A program made the position numbers and the translations under genes. The notes under the pieces were generated by a model that saw only the letters and a list, made by a program, of their open reading frames with translations, ran no database searches and was not told the origin of the DNA. A DNA stretch of 64,000 nt from Woeseiaceae bacterium. Its GTDB lineage: Bacteria > Pseudomonadota > Gammaproteobacteria > Steroidobacterales > Woeseiaceae. This document shows, in pieces, positions 35,561 to 44,519 of the stretch. The stretch is taken from assembly GCA_028279985.1 (NCBI GenBank), contig JANQMR010000016.1:62001-126000 (forward strand), given 5' to 3'. Each line of letters begins with the position of its first letter. Position 1 is the first letter of the stretch.

Positions 35561-36515
35561 ATTTCGCCACCTGGGGCGTCACCTGGGGATGTTCGCGGTT
35601 TATGCGGTGCTGGTGCTCGGCGTGTTCAGCACGGCGGCGGCGCAGTCGCTTTACAAGTATCAGGGGGGCGATGGCGAGTGGATCTACGCGGATCGTCCGC
35701 CCGACGGGGGAATCGCGGCCGAAGTGCGCCCGCTCGAGGTCGGAGATCCGGAGTCGGTGGTGACCGTCGACCACCGCGGCCGCGGCCGCGCCGTCGAGCT
35801 TGTCGCCAGCAATCGGTTTTACGCCCCGGTGGAGCTCAGACTCGTATTCGATGAGATCGCCGGGCTCGAATACCCGGATCCCGACACGGATTTGCGCTGG
35901 GTCCTGCAGCCGCAGAGCGACACGACGCTGATTTCCCTGGCCATGACGGCCGACGGTGCCGCGCCGCGGCTTGCCTATCGCTACGACTACCTGGTGGGGG
36001 ATCCCGAAGCCGTGCACCGTCCCGACCGGCCCTATCGGGTGCCGGTCGCGCTGTCCAGCAACTACCCGATCACCCAGGCATACCCGGACGCCATCACTCA
36101 TGTGACGCCGGATTCCCATCACGCGATCGACATCGCGATGCCGATCGGAACGGACATCTTCGCATCGCGCGGCGGCGTCGTTTTCGACGTGAAAAGCAAA
36201 AATTTCCGCAGCGGTCTCGACCCCGACCGCTACCTCGCTGCGGCGAACCTGATCCGTATTCTGCACGACGACGGCACGTACGCGCTGTATGCCCATCTCA
36301 ACTGGGATTCGATCCGGGTCCGGCCCGGTGAGCGCGTGGCGCGGGGGCAGTTCATTGCGGAGTCGGGTAACACCGGGTTCTCCAGCGGTCCGCATCTGCA
36401 TTTCGCGGTTTTGAAAAATACCGGGATGCAGGTCGAATCCCTGCCGGTCGAGTTTGCCGGGTCCAGCCGCCGGAGCGTGGCTCCGGCTACCGGGAGCGTG
36501 CTGACTGCCCATTGA
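35508..36515 (+). CDS. M23 family peptidase (LytM-type), exported
   Basis: A 335-residue protein. After the hydrophobic segment FAVYAVLVLGVFSTAAAQ comes a DUF4124-like start (LYKYQGGDGEWIYADRPP) and a C-terminal peptidase with HHAIDIAMPIGTDIFASR and SGPHLHFAVLKN carrying the zinc ligands. M23 enzymes cut peptidoglycan cross-links or regulate amidases. The ATG at 35508 overlaps the preceding gene by 53 nt; a start at 35589 would give a shorter signal peptide. The overlap suggests co-transcription with the HtrA-like gene. Confidence 0.88.
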   Translation: MKSEERKKVGGARRSVPEFRHLGRHLGMFAVYAVLVLGVFSTAAAQSLYKYQGGDGEWIYADRPPDGGIAAEVRPLEVGDPESVVTVDHRGRGRAVELVASNRFYAPVELRLVFDEIAGLEYPDPDTDLRWVLQPQSDTTLISLAMTADGAAPRLAYRYDYLVGDPEAVHRPDRPYRVPVALSSNYPITQAYPDAITHVTPDSHHAIDIAMPIGTDIFASRGGVVFDVKSKNFRSGLDPDRYLAAANLIRILHDDGTYALYAHLNWDSIRVRPGERVARGQFIAESGNTGFSSGPHLHFAVLKNTGMQVESLPVEFAGSSRRSVAPATGSVLTAH

Positions 36516-36848
36516 GCGTGGGGGATTCTTCGGGCTGGCGCCTTGGCAGAGGGATGGGCCGGGGTTTTTGTTCGCTCGAACGGGAATTCTTGTTTGGTGG
36601 TACGTTCTTCGTAGCTGTCTTGGCCGGGGCGGGTCCGGGGATGTCTCATTCGCTCATACAGGAAAACTCGCTCGGTGAGACATCCCCGGACCCACCCCTC
36701 TCGCATAGAGATTGTCGCGCGGATTCGTTCGGGTGGGCTTCGCGTCCGTCGGGTCGCGATTTGGGGCAGCCGTCGGCGTCGGCGGTGCGCTACTATAGTG
36801 CGGGCTAGGCCGATGGTAGACTGAGCCTTTCGACGCCCCACCGCCTGC
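36516..36848. other. 333-nt intergenic region with a large palindrome
   Basis: No coding signal. It contains the 36631-36693 inverted repeat and an A+T-poor stretch with TACTATAGT (about 36790) that could be part of an lgt promoter, but no matching -35 box is clear. Confidence 0.5.
36631..36693. repeat. 18-bp perfect inverted repeat
   Basis: Left arm GGGTCCGGGGATGTCTCA (36631-36648), right arm TGAGACATCCCCGGACCC (36676-36693), 27-nt loop; the arms extend with one mismatch by four G/C bases. It may terminate the M23 gene or be a copy of a dispersed palindromic element. Confidence 0.85.
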
Positions 36849-37646
36849 ATGCTCATTTATCCTGAGATCGATCCGGTCATTTTTTCGATCGGGCCCGTCG
36901 CCGTCCGGTGGTACGGCATGATGTACGTGATCGGCTTCGTGCTGGCCTGGTGGCTGGCGCGCATCCGCAGCCGGCGTTCCGGCTCGCCGATCACTCCGCA
37001 GCAGGTTGACGACCTGGTTTTTTACGCGATGCTGGGTGTGATCCTCGGCGGGCGCCTGGGATACGTCGTGTTCTACGGCTGGAGTGCGTTTTCCGAGGAC
37101 CTGCTGTATCCGTTCAAGATCTGGGAAGGCGGCATGTCCTTCCACGGCGGCCTGGTCGGCGTGATGCTCGCCATGTGGTTGTACGGACGGCGGCTCGGTC
37201 ATTCGATGCTCAGGATGACGGATTTCGTCGCCCCGCTGGTGCCGTTGGGTTTGGGCTTCGGGCGTATCGGCAATTTCATCAACGGCGAGCTGTGGGGCAA
37301 GCCGACCGACGTGCCCTGGGGGTTCCTGTACAAAGGGGAGGTGTTGCATCCTTCGCAGTTGTACGAGGCCATCCTCGAGGGTTTCGTGCTGTTCGCCATA
37401 CTCTGGTTTTATTCGTCGAAGCCCAGGCCTTACATGGCCGTCTCGGCGATGTTCCTGTTCTGGTACGGCGCGTTCCGGTTTTTCGTCGAGTTCTATCGCG
37501 TGCCCGACGAGGATCTCGGTTACCTGTTCTTCGGTTGGGTGACGATGGGCCAGATCCTGTCGGCGCCGATGATCGTTGCGGGTCTTGTCATGCTCTTTCT
37601 CGCCTATAGTAATCGTGGCGCGAAGGGCAGGGAGGCGGCCGCCTGA
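36849..37646 (+). CDS. lgt: prolipoprotein diacylglyceryl transferase
   Basis: A 265-residue inner-membrane enzyme that transfers diacylglycerol to the lipobox Cys of prolipoproteins. Motifs: [25 protein letters not shown] with the conserved His/Arg set, and [12 protein letters not shown]. About seven hydrophobic helices. The order lgt-thyA is widespread. It would lipidate the GH26 protein in this window. Confidence 0.97.
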   Translation: MLIYPEIDPVIFSIGPVAVRWYGMMYVIGFVLAWWLARIRSRRSGSPITPQQVDDLVFYAMLGVILGGRLGYVVFYGWSAFSEDLLYPFKIWEGGMSFHGGLVGVMLAMWLYGRRLGHSMLRMTDFVAPLVPLGLGFGRIGNFINGELWGKPTDVPWGFLYKGEVLHPSQLYEAILEGFVLFAILWFYSSKPRPYMAVSAMFLFWYGAFRFFVEFYRVPDEDLGYLFFGWVTMGQILSAPMIVAGLVMLFLAYSNRGAKGREAAA

Positions 37647-37647
37647 C

Positions 37648-38442
37648 ATGCGACAGTACCTCGACCTGATGCGGCACGTCCGTGACAACGGCGTCGTCAA
37701 GGAGGACCGCACCGGCGTCGGCACGCTCAGCGTTTTCGGCCATCAGATGCGTTTCGACCTGGCGGAGGGGTTTCCGCTCGTCACCACCAAGAAGCTCCAT
37801 GTCAGGTCGATTGTCCACGAGCTGCTCTGGTTTCTGAGCGGCGACGACAACGTCCGTTACCTCAAGGACAACGGCGTGTCGATCTGGGACGCATGGGCGG
37901 ACGAGAACGGCAACCTGGGGCCGGTTTACGGCGTGCAGTGGCGGAGCTGGGGCAGGCCGGACGGCGGCAGTATCGACCAGATCAGCGAGGTCGTGCGCCA
38001 GCTCAGGGAGACGCCGGACTCGCGGCGCATGATCGTGAGCGCTTGGAACGTCGCCGAGGTCGACGACATGGCGCTGCCTCCCTGTCATTGCCTGTTCCAG
38101 TTTTACGTCGCGGACGGCAAGCTGTCCTGTCAACTCTACCAGCGAAGCTGCGACATCTTCCTGGGCGTGCCGTTCAATATCGCCTCCTATTCGTTGTTGA
38201 CCCATATGTTCGCCCAGCAGGCGGACCTCGGCGTGGGTGAGTTCATCTGGACCGGCGGCGATTGCCATCTGTACCGGAACCATCTCGAACAGGCGGACGA
38301 ACAGCTCGAGCGCGAGCCGCTGCCGCTGCCCAGACTCGTCATCAAACGCCGTCCGGACAGTCTGTTCGACTATCGTTACGAGGACTTCGAGTTCCTCGAT
38401 TACCGGGCGCATCCGCACATACCGGCAAAAGTCGCCGTGTAG
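37648..38442 (+). CDS. thyA: thymidylate synthase
   Basis: A 264-residue enzyme making dTMP from dUMP with methylene-THF, the same length as E. coli ThyA. The active Cys lies in [24 protein letters not shown] and [17 protein letters not shown] match. It lies 1 nt after the lgt stop and is coupled to it. Confidence 0.99.
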   Translation: MRQYLDLMRHVRDNGVVKEDRTGVGTLSVFGHQMRFDLAEGFPLVTTKKLHVRSIVHELLWFLSGDDNVRYLKDNGVSIWDAWADENGNLGPVYGVQWRSWGRPDGGSIDQISEVVRQLRETPDSRRMIVSAWNVAEVDDMALPPCHCLFQFYVADGKLSCQLYQRSCDIFLGVPFNIASYSLLTHMFAQQADLGVGEFIWTGGDCHLYRNHLEQADEQLEREPLPLPRLVIKRRPDSLFDYRYEDFEFLDYRAHPHIPAKVAV

Positions 38443-38471
38443 CACGGTCGGGTGTCGCACGGTCGGCACCG
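38442..38471 (+). repeat. 15-bp duplication after thyA
   Basis: GCACGGTCGG occurs at 38442 and 38457, a 15-bp period, just past the thyA stop. Confidence 0.65.
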
Positions 38472-38788
38472 GTCCAGCCTGGGTGGCGCTGTGATGCTTC
38501 CCCGGGTCGGATCACGAACGCGGTTACGGTATTCGGGCTGAAATCGTTTCCGTCATTCTACGGATTCGCAGTTCGCCGATCGGGCGTCGAGACCCCGCAG
38601 GCATCGCGTTCCCGCAATCCGCCGTCCCGCACTCGTCACGTTCGGGTAAGCTCAACTCGCTCTTATTCCCTATTATCTTTTGTTTTTATTGGGTTTTTTA
38701 GGGTAGTCGCCGTATAAAATGGTGATTGTCGGAAAAACCCTCCGTTACAGGTACGGATAATCCGAAGCATCCGAGGGTTCATTCACGC

Positions 38789-38817
38789 TTGACAGAAAAC
38801 ATGAAAACGTTTACATA
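38789..38817 (+). promoter_or_regulatory. promoter of the TonB receptor gene with embedded LacI-type operator
   Basis: TTGACA (38789-38794), 17-nt spacer, TACATA (38812-38817). The operator TGAAAACGTTTACA (38802-38815) covers the spacer and -10, so a bound repressor would block polymerase. Confidence 0.75.
38802..38815. promoter_or_regulatory. LacI-family operator 1
   Basis: TGAAAACGTTTACA matches the 14-bp palindrome TGTAAACGTTTACA at 13 of 14 positions. Two exact copies lie at 45793 and 48669. Confidence 0.75.
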
Positions 38818-38911
38818 CTAAGCTATCAGACCGGCTTATCGGCAACACCACGTGGCACGACGCAGGCGGAAGCCCGTGCGTCCGGCCACAGACAATCTGG
38901 GGGGATACACG

Positions 38912-41900
38912 GTGAACAAGTTCTGGAATCATGCTGCCTTGCTCGCGACGGCGGCGGGGCTCGGCGCGCCGGTGGTGGCGCAGGAAACGGACGAGGTCTC
39001 GTTCGAAGCGATCGACGAGATCATCGTCACGACGACTCGCCGCGAAACCAATCTGATGACGACCGCGGGCGCGATCAGTGTCTTCAGCGACGACGATCTC
39101 GTCATTCAGGGCGTCAACAACCTGTCCGCGCTGGACAGCAGCGTACCGAACCTGAAGGTTTTCGACCAGCAGAATCAGGGCATGGGCGCGGTCCAGATCT
39201 CGATGCGCGGCATCGTCAACTCGAGCTTCATCGAAATCGGAGACCCGAACGTCGGTTTCCACGTCGACGGGATTTACATGTCCCGGCCCCAGGCCGCCTT
39301 GAACATGCTGTTCGACGCGCAGCGCATGGAGATCGCGAGGGGGCCGCAGGGTACCTTGTTCGGCCGCAATTCGACGGTGGGCTCGATCAACGTCGTCAAC
39401 AATCGTCCCGATACCACGGGCGGCGTCAGCGGCAACGTCACGGTCGAAGCCGGCGACTTTTCGCTGGCAACCGCGCGAGGCGTCCTGAACCTGCCGCTGG
39501 TGCAAGACGTGTTTGCGGTACGTCTCGCCGGGTATTACCAGGAACGCGACACTTTCTATACGCTGCTTTCCGACGACGTCGTCGATTTCAGCGGCTTGCC
39601 CGGCGGCGCGATCACGCTCGACGAGAGTCCCTATCGGCAGCGCTACGGCGACGGCCTCGGGGACGACGGCGCAGGCGCCTTGGACCAGAACGCGATCCGC
39701 GCATCCCTGATGTTCACGCCGACCGCGGACCTGTCGGCTTACGTTTCCTACGAGGCTTACACCAACGATTCGCCGATCGCGCCGCAGACCGTCAGGGGCA
39801 ACGAATACACGGCGTATCTCAGCAACCCGCATTTTACCGACCAGACCATCGACACCCTGCGCGCAGAGTTGGTGTATTCGCTGGCCGATAGGGTCGATCT
39901 GAAGGCGACCTACGGCGACCAGGAATACCAGCACGAGATCATGGTCGATCTGGACGCCGGCACGTATCGCTACTCGCCGGAGCGCGTCAATCCGCAGCCG
40001 GGGGATGTGTACAGTTTCGAGCAGACTTTCTACGACCGGGACTGGACGACGGATTCGAGGTCCATCGAGTTGACGGCCACGTCGACCTACGAGAGCGACC
40101 TGCAGTGGCTGGTCGGCTATTTCAACTTCGAAGAGGACACTTTCCGTAACTTCTGGATCGACCTGCCGTTGAACGCCGACGGCATCATCAACTTCAACCA
40201 GCCCAACCGGGAAGCCAAATCGGAGGCGGTGTTCGGCCAGGTGGACTGGCATGTCAACGACCGCCTGCACATCGGCGTCGGCCTGCGGTATACCGAAGAC
40301 GAAAGAACCGACACCGGCGTCAATCGCTTCAGCGTGTTCAACAACCTGAACACCTTCGGCACACCGGTGTTTCTCGACGCCGCGGGGGTCAGCGATCTCG
40401 ACTATCTGTGCGGCGGCAATCTGCCGGTGGGCCCTTGTGAGGGGGTCGACGGCGTGGCGCCGGGCACCGTTTCGGGTATCGGCGGCGGCGCCTTGGGCAT
40501 TCCGCCGCTGGACGACGGTTCCTTCCCGGCCGCACCGGGTTCGTCGATCGCGAACGTGCACGACGGAATACTCGCGAACACCTGTCCCGGATGCGAAGTC
40601 TTCAACGACCCGATCACGACCAACGACCAGCTACGCGCCATCTCGGCCTTCTTGTCCACCGGCGCCGACGTGTTCCTGAACGGCGGCGCGTCGCGTTTTC
40701 CGCGGGTGTTTTTCACCGAGCAGGACTTCAGCTACACCGATTTTTCGGTAACCCTGGACTACGAGCTTCGCGCGGGAACCCTGATCTACGGCAAGGTCGC
40801 AAGCGGCCACAAGGCCGGCAGCCAGGAGATCTTCTATTTGCCGAGACTGCATCAGTTCATCAACTCGATCATCGAGCCCGAAGAACTCGTGTCCTACGAG
40901 CTGGGATGGAAAGAGCAGTTCGAGGGCGTCGGTGCAGGCCTGAGCGTGTCCTCCTCCCTGTTCTACATGGATTACACCGACAAACAGCAGTCCGTCTTCG
41001 TCGACGGCGGCGATCTGTTCTGCGCGGATACTTTCGGCGACTTCAACGGCGACGGCCTGTTGGATTTCTTCATGCCTTTCGTCACCGGTATTCCGATCTT
41101 CGGTGTATCGGCGAACTCGACCGGCCTGACCGATCTGGACGCGCCGCTTGACACCCAGAATTCGACCATTGTCTTAGGCCCAAATGGCGATGCCAGCCAG
41201 AGTTACAACCAGAATCTCGCAAACGGCAACGTCGTCGGTTTCGCGATTCCGGACGAAGCCGCGGCGGCGGCGGCCTGTTCCCAGGGTTCGACCGGTACCG
41301 GCGGGGCGCTGTCCGACCAGCAGGGCATGCCCAATTTCGTAGAGCTGATGGCGGTCAACTTCGGCAACGCCGAGATCGCCGGGCTCGAGGTCGAGTACGA
41401 CTGGAACGTCACCGCCAACGACCGGCTCAAGGGTTATTTCACGGTCAACTTCCTGAACGAGATCAACGATCCCAACGCCGACGCGTTGCCGTTCAACCTG
41501 AACGATTCCCTGGCCTGCGGCGACCGTGTCGGCGGTTGCCCGGACATCACTTCGACCAACGGCAACGAGCTGCCGTTTGCGCCGGATTTCACCGCGAAAA
41601 TCGTCTACGAGCGCGATTTCGACGTCGCCGGCGGCGTGATCACGGCCGGGGTGGACCTGACCTACAACAGCGACTACTGGCTTTCGATCTGGAACGTCGA
41701 CTGTTACGAGTCGATCCGGCTCGGAACCCAGGTCTGCGACAACGGCGACAAGCAGGACGCTTTCACCCTGCTCGATCTCAGATTGCGTTACACGAACCTG
41801 AAGCACAACTTCTATGTCGAAGGTTTCGTGTACAACGCCACCGACGAGATTTACGCCACCGGTAATCTCAGGCCCACGTCCGAAGAAAGCGTGACGCCGT

Positions 41901-41956
41901 TTACCTTCAACGCACCGCGACTGTGGGGTGCCCGGGCCGGAGTCTATTTCGACTAG
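38912..41956 (+). CDS. TonB-dependent outer-membrane receptor, likely for xylo-oligosaccharides
   Basis: A 1014-residue protein with a signal peptide (NKFWNHAALLATAAGLGAPVVA), a TonB-box-like DEIIVTTTRRE, a plug domain with RGPQGTLFGRNSTVGSINVV, and a long beta-barrel to the terminal GVYFD. The start is GTG, preceded by a strong GGGGGG 8 nt upstream. The barrel has long extracellular loops with Cys pairs (near residues 505-512 and about 565). Location in the xylose locus and a LacI-type operator suggest sugar uptake, not iron. Substrate is inferred, not shown. Confidence 0.88.
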   Translation: MNKFWNHAALLATAAGLGAPVVAQETDEVSFEAIDEIIVTTTRRETNLMTTAGAISVFSDDDLVIQGVNNLSALDSSVPNLKVFDQQNQGMGAVQISMRGIVNSSFIEIGDPNVGFHVDGIYMSRPQAALNMLFDAQRMEIARGPQGTLFGRNSTVGSINVVNNRPDTTGGVSGNVTVEAGDFSLATARGVLNLPLVQDVFAVRLAGYYQERDTFYTLLSDDVVDFSGLPGGAITLDESPYRQRYGDGLGDDGAGALDQNAIRASLMFTPTADLSAYVSYEAYTNDSPIAPQTVRGNEYTAYLSNPHFTDQTIDTLRAELVYSLADRVDLKATYGDQEYQHEIMVDLDAGTYRYSPERVNPQPGDVYSFEQTFYDRDWTTDSRSIELTATSTYESDLQWLVGYFNFEEDTFRNFWIDLPLNADGIINFNQPNREAKSEAVFGQVDWHVNDRLHIGVGLRYTEDERTDTGVNRFSVFNNLNTFGTPVFLDAAGVSDLDYLCGGNLPVGPCEGVDGVAPGTVSGIGGGALGIPPLDDGSFPAAPGSSIANVHDGILANTCPGCEVFNDPITTNDQLRAISAFLSTGADVFLNGGASRFPRVFFTEQDFSYTDFSVTLDYELRAGTLIYGKVASGHKAGSQEIFYLPRLHQFINSIIEPEELVSYELGWKEQFEGVGAGLSVSSSLFYMDYTDKQQSVFVDGGDLFCADTFGDFNGDGLLDFFMPFVTGIPIFGVSANSTGLTDLDAPLDTQNSTIVLGPNGDASQSYNQNLANGNVVGFAIPDEAAAAAACSQGSTGTGGALSDQQGMPNFVELMAVNFGNAEIAGLEVEYDWNVTANDRLKGYFTVNFLNEINDPNADALPFNLNDSLACGDRVGGCPDITSTNGNELPFAPDFTAKIVYERDFDVAGGVITAGVDLTYNSDYWLSIWNVDCYESIRLGTQVCDNGDKQDAFTLLDLRLRYTNLKHNFYVEGFVYNATDEIYATGNLRPTSEESVTPFTFNAPRLWGARAGVYFD

Positions 41957-41972
41957 GCCGGCAACGGCGTGC

Positions 41973-41999
41973 TCGTCGATTGAGAAGTCGTCGATTGAG
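41973..41999 (+). repeat. 15-bp-period duplication after the TonB receptor
   Basis: TCGTCGATTGAG at 41973 and 41988. Confidence 0.7.
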
Positions 42000-42019
42000 G
42001 GTATTGCATTTACCGAGCG

Positions 42020-42065
42020 GTCCGTCGATGCTTCCCCCCGGGATCGACGGACTGCTTGCTTTTTT
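42020..42065 (+). terminator. intrinsic terminator directly before the PhyH gene
   Basis: GTCCGTCGAT (42020-42029) pairs with ATCGACGGAC (42043-42052), 13-nt loop, followed by TGCTTGCTTTTTTG. The T run ends only 9 nt before the PhyH ATG at 42075. Confidence 0.85.
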
Positions 42066-42074
42066 GATACCCGC

Positions 42075-42800
42075 ATGAACCGCGCCAGGATCGATGTCGA
42101 ACGGATTGCCGCGGACTTCGAACGAGACGGCTTCGTATTGGTCGAAGACTTCTTCGACGCAGCCTCGATGGGACGTCTCGACCGGATCATTCGCCGTTAT
42201 TTCGGTGAGAAACCCGATTTCTGGCACAACGACGAGTTCCTGAACAAGTCGCGAACCGAAGTCGTGCCTTGGTTCCCGCAAAAAGAAGGCGTCGGCGCAT
42301 TCGACGAAATCGATGCCGACCCGAGGCTCCGGGCGCTGACCCGGGCAATACTCGGCGACGGCTGGGCCAGCCAGTACTGCATGGTCATGTTTTCAAAGCC
42401 GGGTACCGTCGGCCAGGCCTGGCACCAGGACTGTCCGCCGGACGACCCGGCTGTCTTCAATCTGAACCGGCTGGTTTACACCGCCGACATCACCGACGAG
42501 GTCGGCGGGCAGACGCTCGTCGTTCCCGGTTCTCACCGCCGCGGCCTGTTGCCGGCCGGTGAGCCGGACTGCGACTTCGACGGACAAGTCGTGCTCAGGC
42601 CGCGGCGCGGTACCTTGGTCCTTTTGCACGGCCACTGCTGGCATCGCGTGTTACCGATCGCAGGCGCTTGCCGGGTTTCGACGAACTACCGCGCGGCGCC
42701 GGCAGGCACGCCGGACGATGTGACCGATGTGTGCGTTTACCGCAACATGCGTTACCGGTTCTCGACGTCGGCCGTGGTCGAGGAGCGTATCGCGCGCTGA
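42075..42800 (+). CDS. PhyH-like Fe(II)/2-oxoglutarate dioxygenase
   Basis: A 241-residue protein of the phytanoyl-CoA dioxygenase family. The iron ligands are HQD in QAWHQDCPPDD and His in HGHCWHRV; the 2-oxoglutarate Arg is in RVSTNYR. Similar proteins are often next to carbohydrate-use genes but their substrate is unknown; oxidative modification of a sugar or a secondary product is possible. No Shine-Dalgarno is visible, and a terminator ends nine bases upstream. Neighbours on both sides belong to the xylose locus. Some family members demethylate or hydroxylate small molecules, so the function remains open. Confidence 0.85.
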   Translation: MNRARIDVERIAADFERDGFVLVEDFFDAASMGRLDRIIRRYFGEKPDFWHNDEFLNKSRTEVVPWFPQKEGVGAFDEIDADPRLRALTRAILGDGWASQYCMVMFSKPGTVGQAWHQDCPPDDPAVFNLNRLVYTADITDEVGGQTLVVPGSHRRGLLPAGEPDCDFDGQVVLRPRRGTLVLLHGHCWHRVLPIAGACRVSTNYRAAPAGTPDDVTDVCVYRNMRYRFSTSAVVEERIAR

Positions 42801-42866
42801 GCATCGGCGGTGCCGGCAGCACAGGCAACGACCGGAAGGCGGATGCCGACGACCGGCCCGGGCGAC

Positions 42867-44495
42867 TCAGGAGGAGGATACCCGCGGGGAAACCGTCAGC
42901 TCACGCTCCAGTTCTTCGAGCGTCCGGCCCCGCGTTTCCGGCAACAGGCGGGCGACGAGTACCAGGCACACTAAGGATACGACCGCATACAGCAGAAAGG
43001 TCAGCGCGGTACCGAGGTTTTCGAGCTGCCACGGGAAGATGAACTGGATACCGGTGCTGACGCCGCTGTTGACGACACCCATGACCGACATCGCGATACC
43101 GCGGATCCGGTTGGGGAAAATCTCCGAGAACAATACCCACATGACCGGGCCCAGCGATACCGCGAACGAGGCGACGAAGCCCAGGATGCCGATCAGCACC
43201 AGACGCGGATTCATCCGGATCGACGACTGGATGAACTCCGATGCGTTCGCCCGCATCGCCGACTCGCCGATGAGGCCGGAGATGGCGGCCTTGAATTCGA
43301 TATCGTTGTCGTAACTCACGCCGGCGAGTTGTTCGAGGCCCGGTGTCTCGAAGCGCTCGGCGAAGGTGGCCGCGGCCTCGGCGGGCATCCGGTAGCTGGC
43401 CTGGTGAAAACCGTAGGCCGTGATGCTCATGCTGACGAAAACGCCCGCAAGTCCCAGGATCAGCAGCGGTTTGCGGCCGAAACGGTCGATTGCGAGGATG
43501 GCGAAGACCGTGAAGATCACGTTGATGATGCCGATGTAGGTCGCCTGCATGAAGGCCGCATTGGTGCCGACGCCGCTTTGCTCGAAGATGGTCGGCGCGT
43601 AGAAGTACACCGAGTTGATGCCGCTGGCCTGCTGCGCGATACCGACAATCAGGCCGACGACGAGGACCAGCCGCAACTCCGGCCGGAACAACTGCCGGAG
43701 TCGATTCCAGAGACTCTCGCCGGCGCCGGCCGCGCTCGCCGCAATCTCCCGAAGCTTGCCTTCGATTCTTGCGGCGGGCGTGATGCGCTCGAGGATACCG
43801 GCCGCGCGCTCGGCCTGGCCGTGTAACACCAGCCAGCGGGGGCTTTCCGGAACCAGCAGCATCAGCAGGAAATAAGCGGCCGCGGGGATTGCCTCGATTC
43901 CCAGCATCCATCGCCATGCCGATTCGTCAAGCCCGATCGCGCCGACCCACTCGGCGCCGGACTGGCTGGCCTCGAGCAGGAAGTAGTTGGCGAAATACGC
44001 GGCCGAGAAGCCGATCACGATATTGAGCTGGTTCACCGAGACCATCCGGCCGCGGAGTTTCGCCGGTGCGATCTCGGCGATGTAGATCGGCGCCAGCATC
44101 AAGGTGCCGAACGCCAGCCCGCCGATGAAACGTGCCGCGACCAGGGTCGTCAGGTTCGGCGCAAACGCGGAGGCGACGGCCGAAACCGTGTACAAGAGCG
44201 CCAGGGCCAGCATGACTTTCTTGCGGCCGATCTGGTCGGCGACCGGTCCGACCGTCAGTGCTGCGAAAATGGCGGCCAGGCTCGGCGCGCTGACCACCAG
44301 GCCGATCTGGAACTCGTCGAGGTCGAACAGCGGTGTGACGAAGCCTATGACGCCGGAGATGACGGCGGCGTCGAAACCGAACAAAAAGCCGCCCAGGGAA
44401 ATGACCGCCGCATAACGAAGCGCCGTGCGGTCGGTCGGATTCAAGCGCCGCTCCGGCTCGGTGTTGCGCTCGTCCGGTTCCTCGTCGATGGGCAC
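42867..44495 (-). CDS. MFS sugar transporter, XylE-like
   Basis: A 542-residue, twelve-helix sugar porter. Signatures: GRKKVMLALALLYT, GRMVSVNQLNIVIGF, VPESPRWLV, GRKPLLILGL and PETRGRTLEELE. The family includes XylE and GalP proton symporters; the neighbours xylA-xylB point to xylose or xylo-oligosaccharides. The GTG start lies in a 12-bp tandem repeat that fills the 24-nt gap after the GH26 stop. The frame is the same as GH26, with one TGA between. Confidence 0.93.
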   Translation of the reverse strand: MPIDEEPDERNTEPERRLNPTDRTALRYAAVISLGGFLFGFDAAVISGVIGFVTPLFDLDEFQIGLVVSAPSLAAIFAALTVGPVADQIGRKKVMLALALLYTVSAVASAFAPNLTTLVAARFIGGLAFGTLMLAPIYIAEIAPAKLRGRMVSVNQLNIVIGFSAAYFANYFLLEASQSGAEWVGAIGLDESAWRWMLGIEAIPAAAYFLLMLLVPESPRWLVLHGQAERAAGILERITPAARIEGKLREIAASAAGAGESLWNRLRQLFRPELRLVLVVGLIVGIAQQASGINSVYFYAPTIFEQSGVGTNAAFMQATYIGIINVIFTVFAILAIDRFGRKPLLILGLAGVFVSMSITAYGFHQASYRMPAEAAATFAERFETPGLEQLAGVSYDNDIEFKAAISGLIGESAMRANASEFIQSSIRMNPRLVLIGILGFVASFAVSLGPVMWVLFSEIFPNRIRGIAMSVMGVVNSGVSTGIQFIFPWQLENLGTALTFLLYAVVSLVCLVLVARLLPETRGRTLEELERELTVSPRVSSS

Positions 44496-44519
44496 GTCGA
44501 TGGATATGTCGAGGGATGC
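44484..44519 (-). repeat. 12-bp tandem repeat x3 between the GH26 and MFS genes
   Basis: GTCGATGGGCAC, GTCGATGGATAT, GTCGAGGGATGC (plus-strand reading). It holds the GTG start of the MFS gene and begins right after the GH26 stop. Confidence 0.9.

Larger units (their letters stand above)
38443..38911 (+). other. 469-nt intergenic region before the TonB receptor
   Basis: Contains the duplication after thyA, an A+T-rich stretch near 38660-38720, and a LacI-type promoter/operator at 38789-38817. No small gene is visible. Confidence 0.6.

Noticed and set aside
38443-38911. CRP site in the receptor promoter region
   Set aside because: No TGTGA-N6-TCACA pattern is seen there.
38783-40561. 592-codon minus-strand frame opposite the TonB receptor
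   Set aside because: It is the antisense shadow of a real receptor; no domain or ribosome-binding site.
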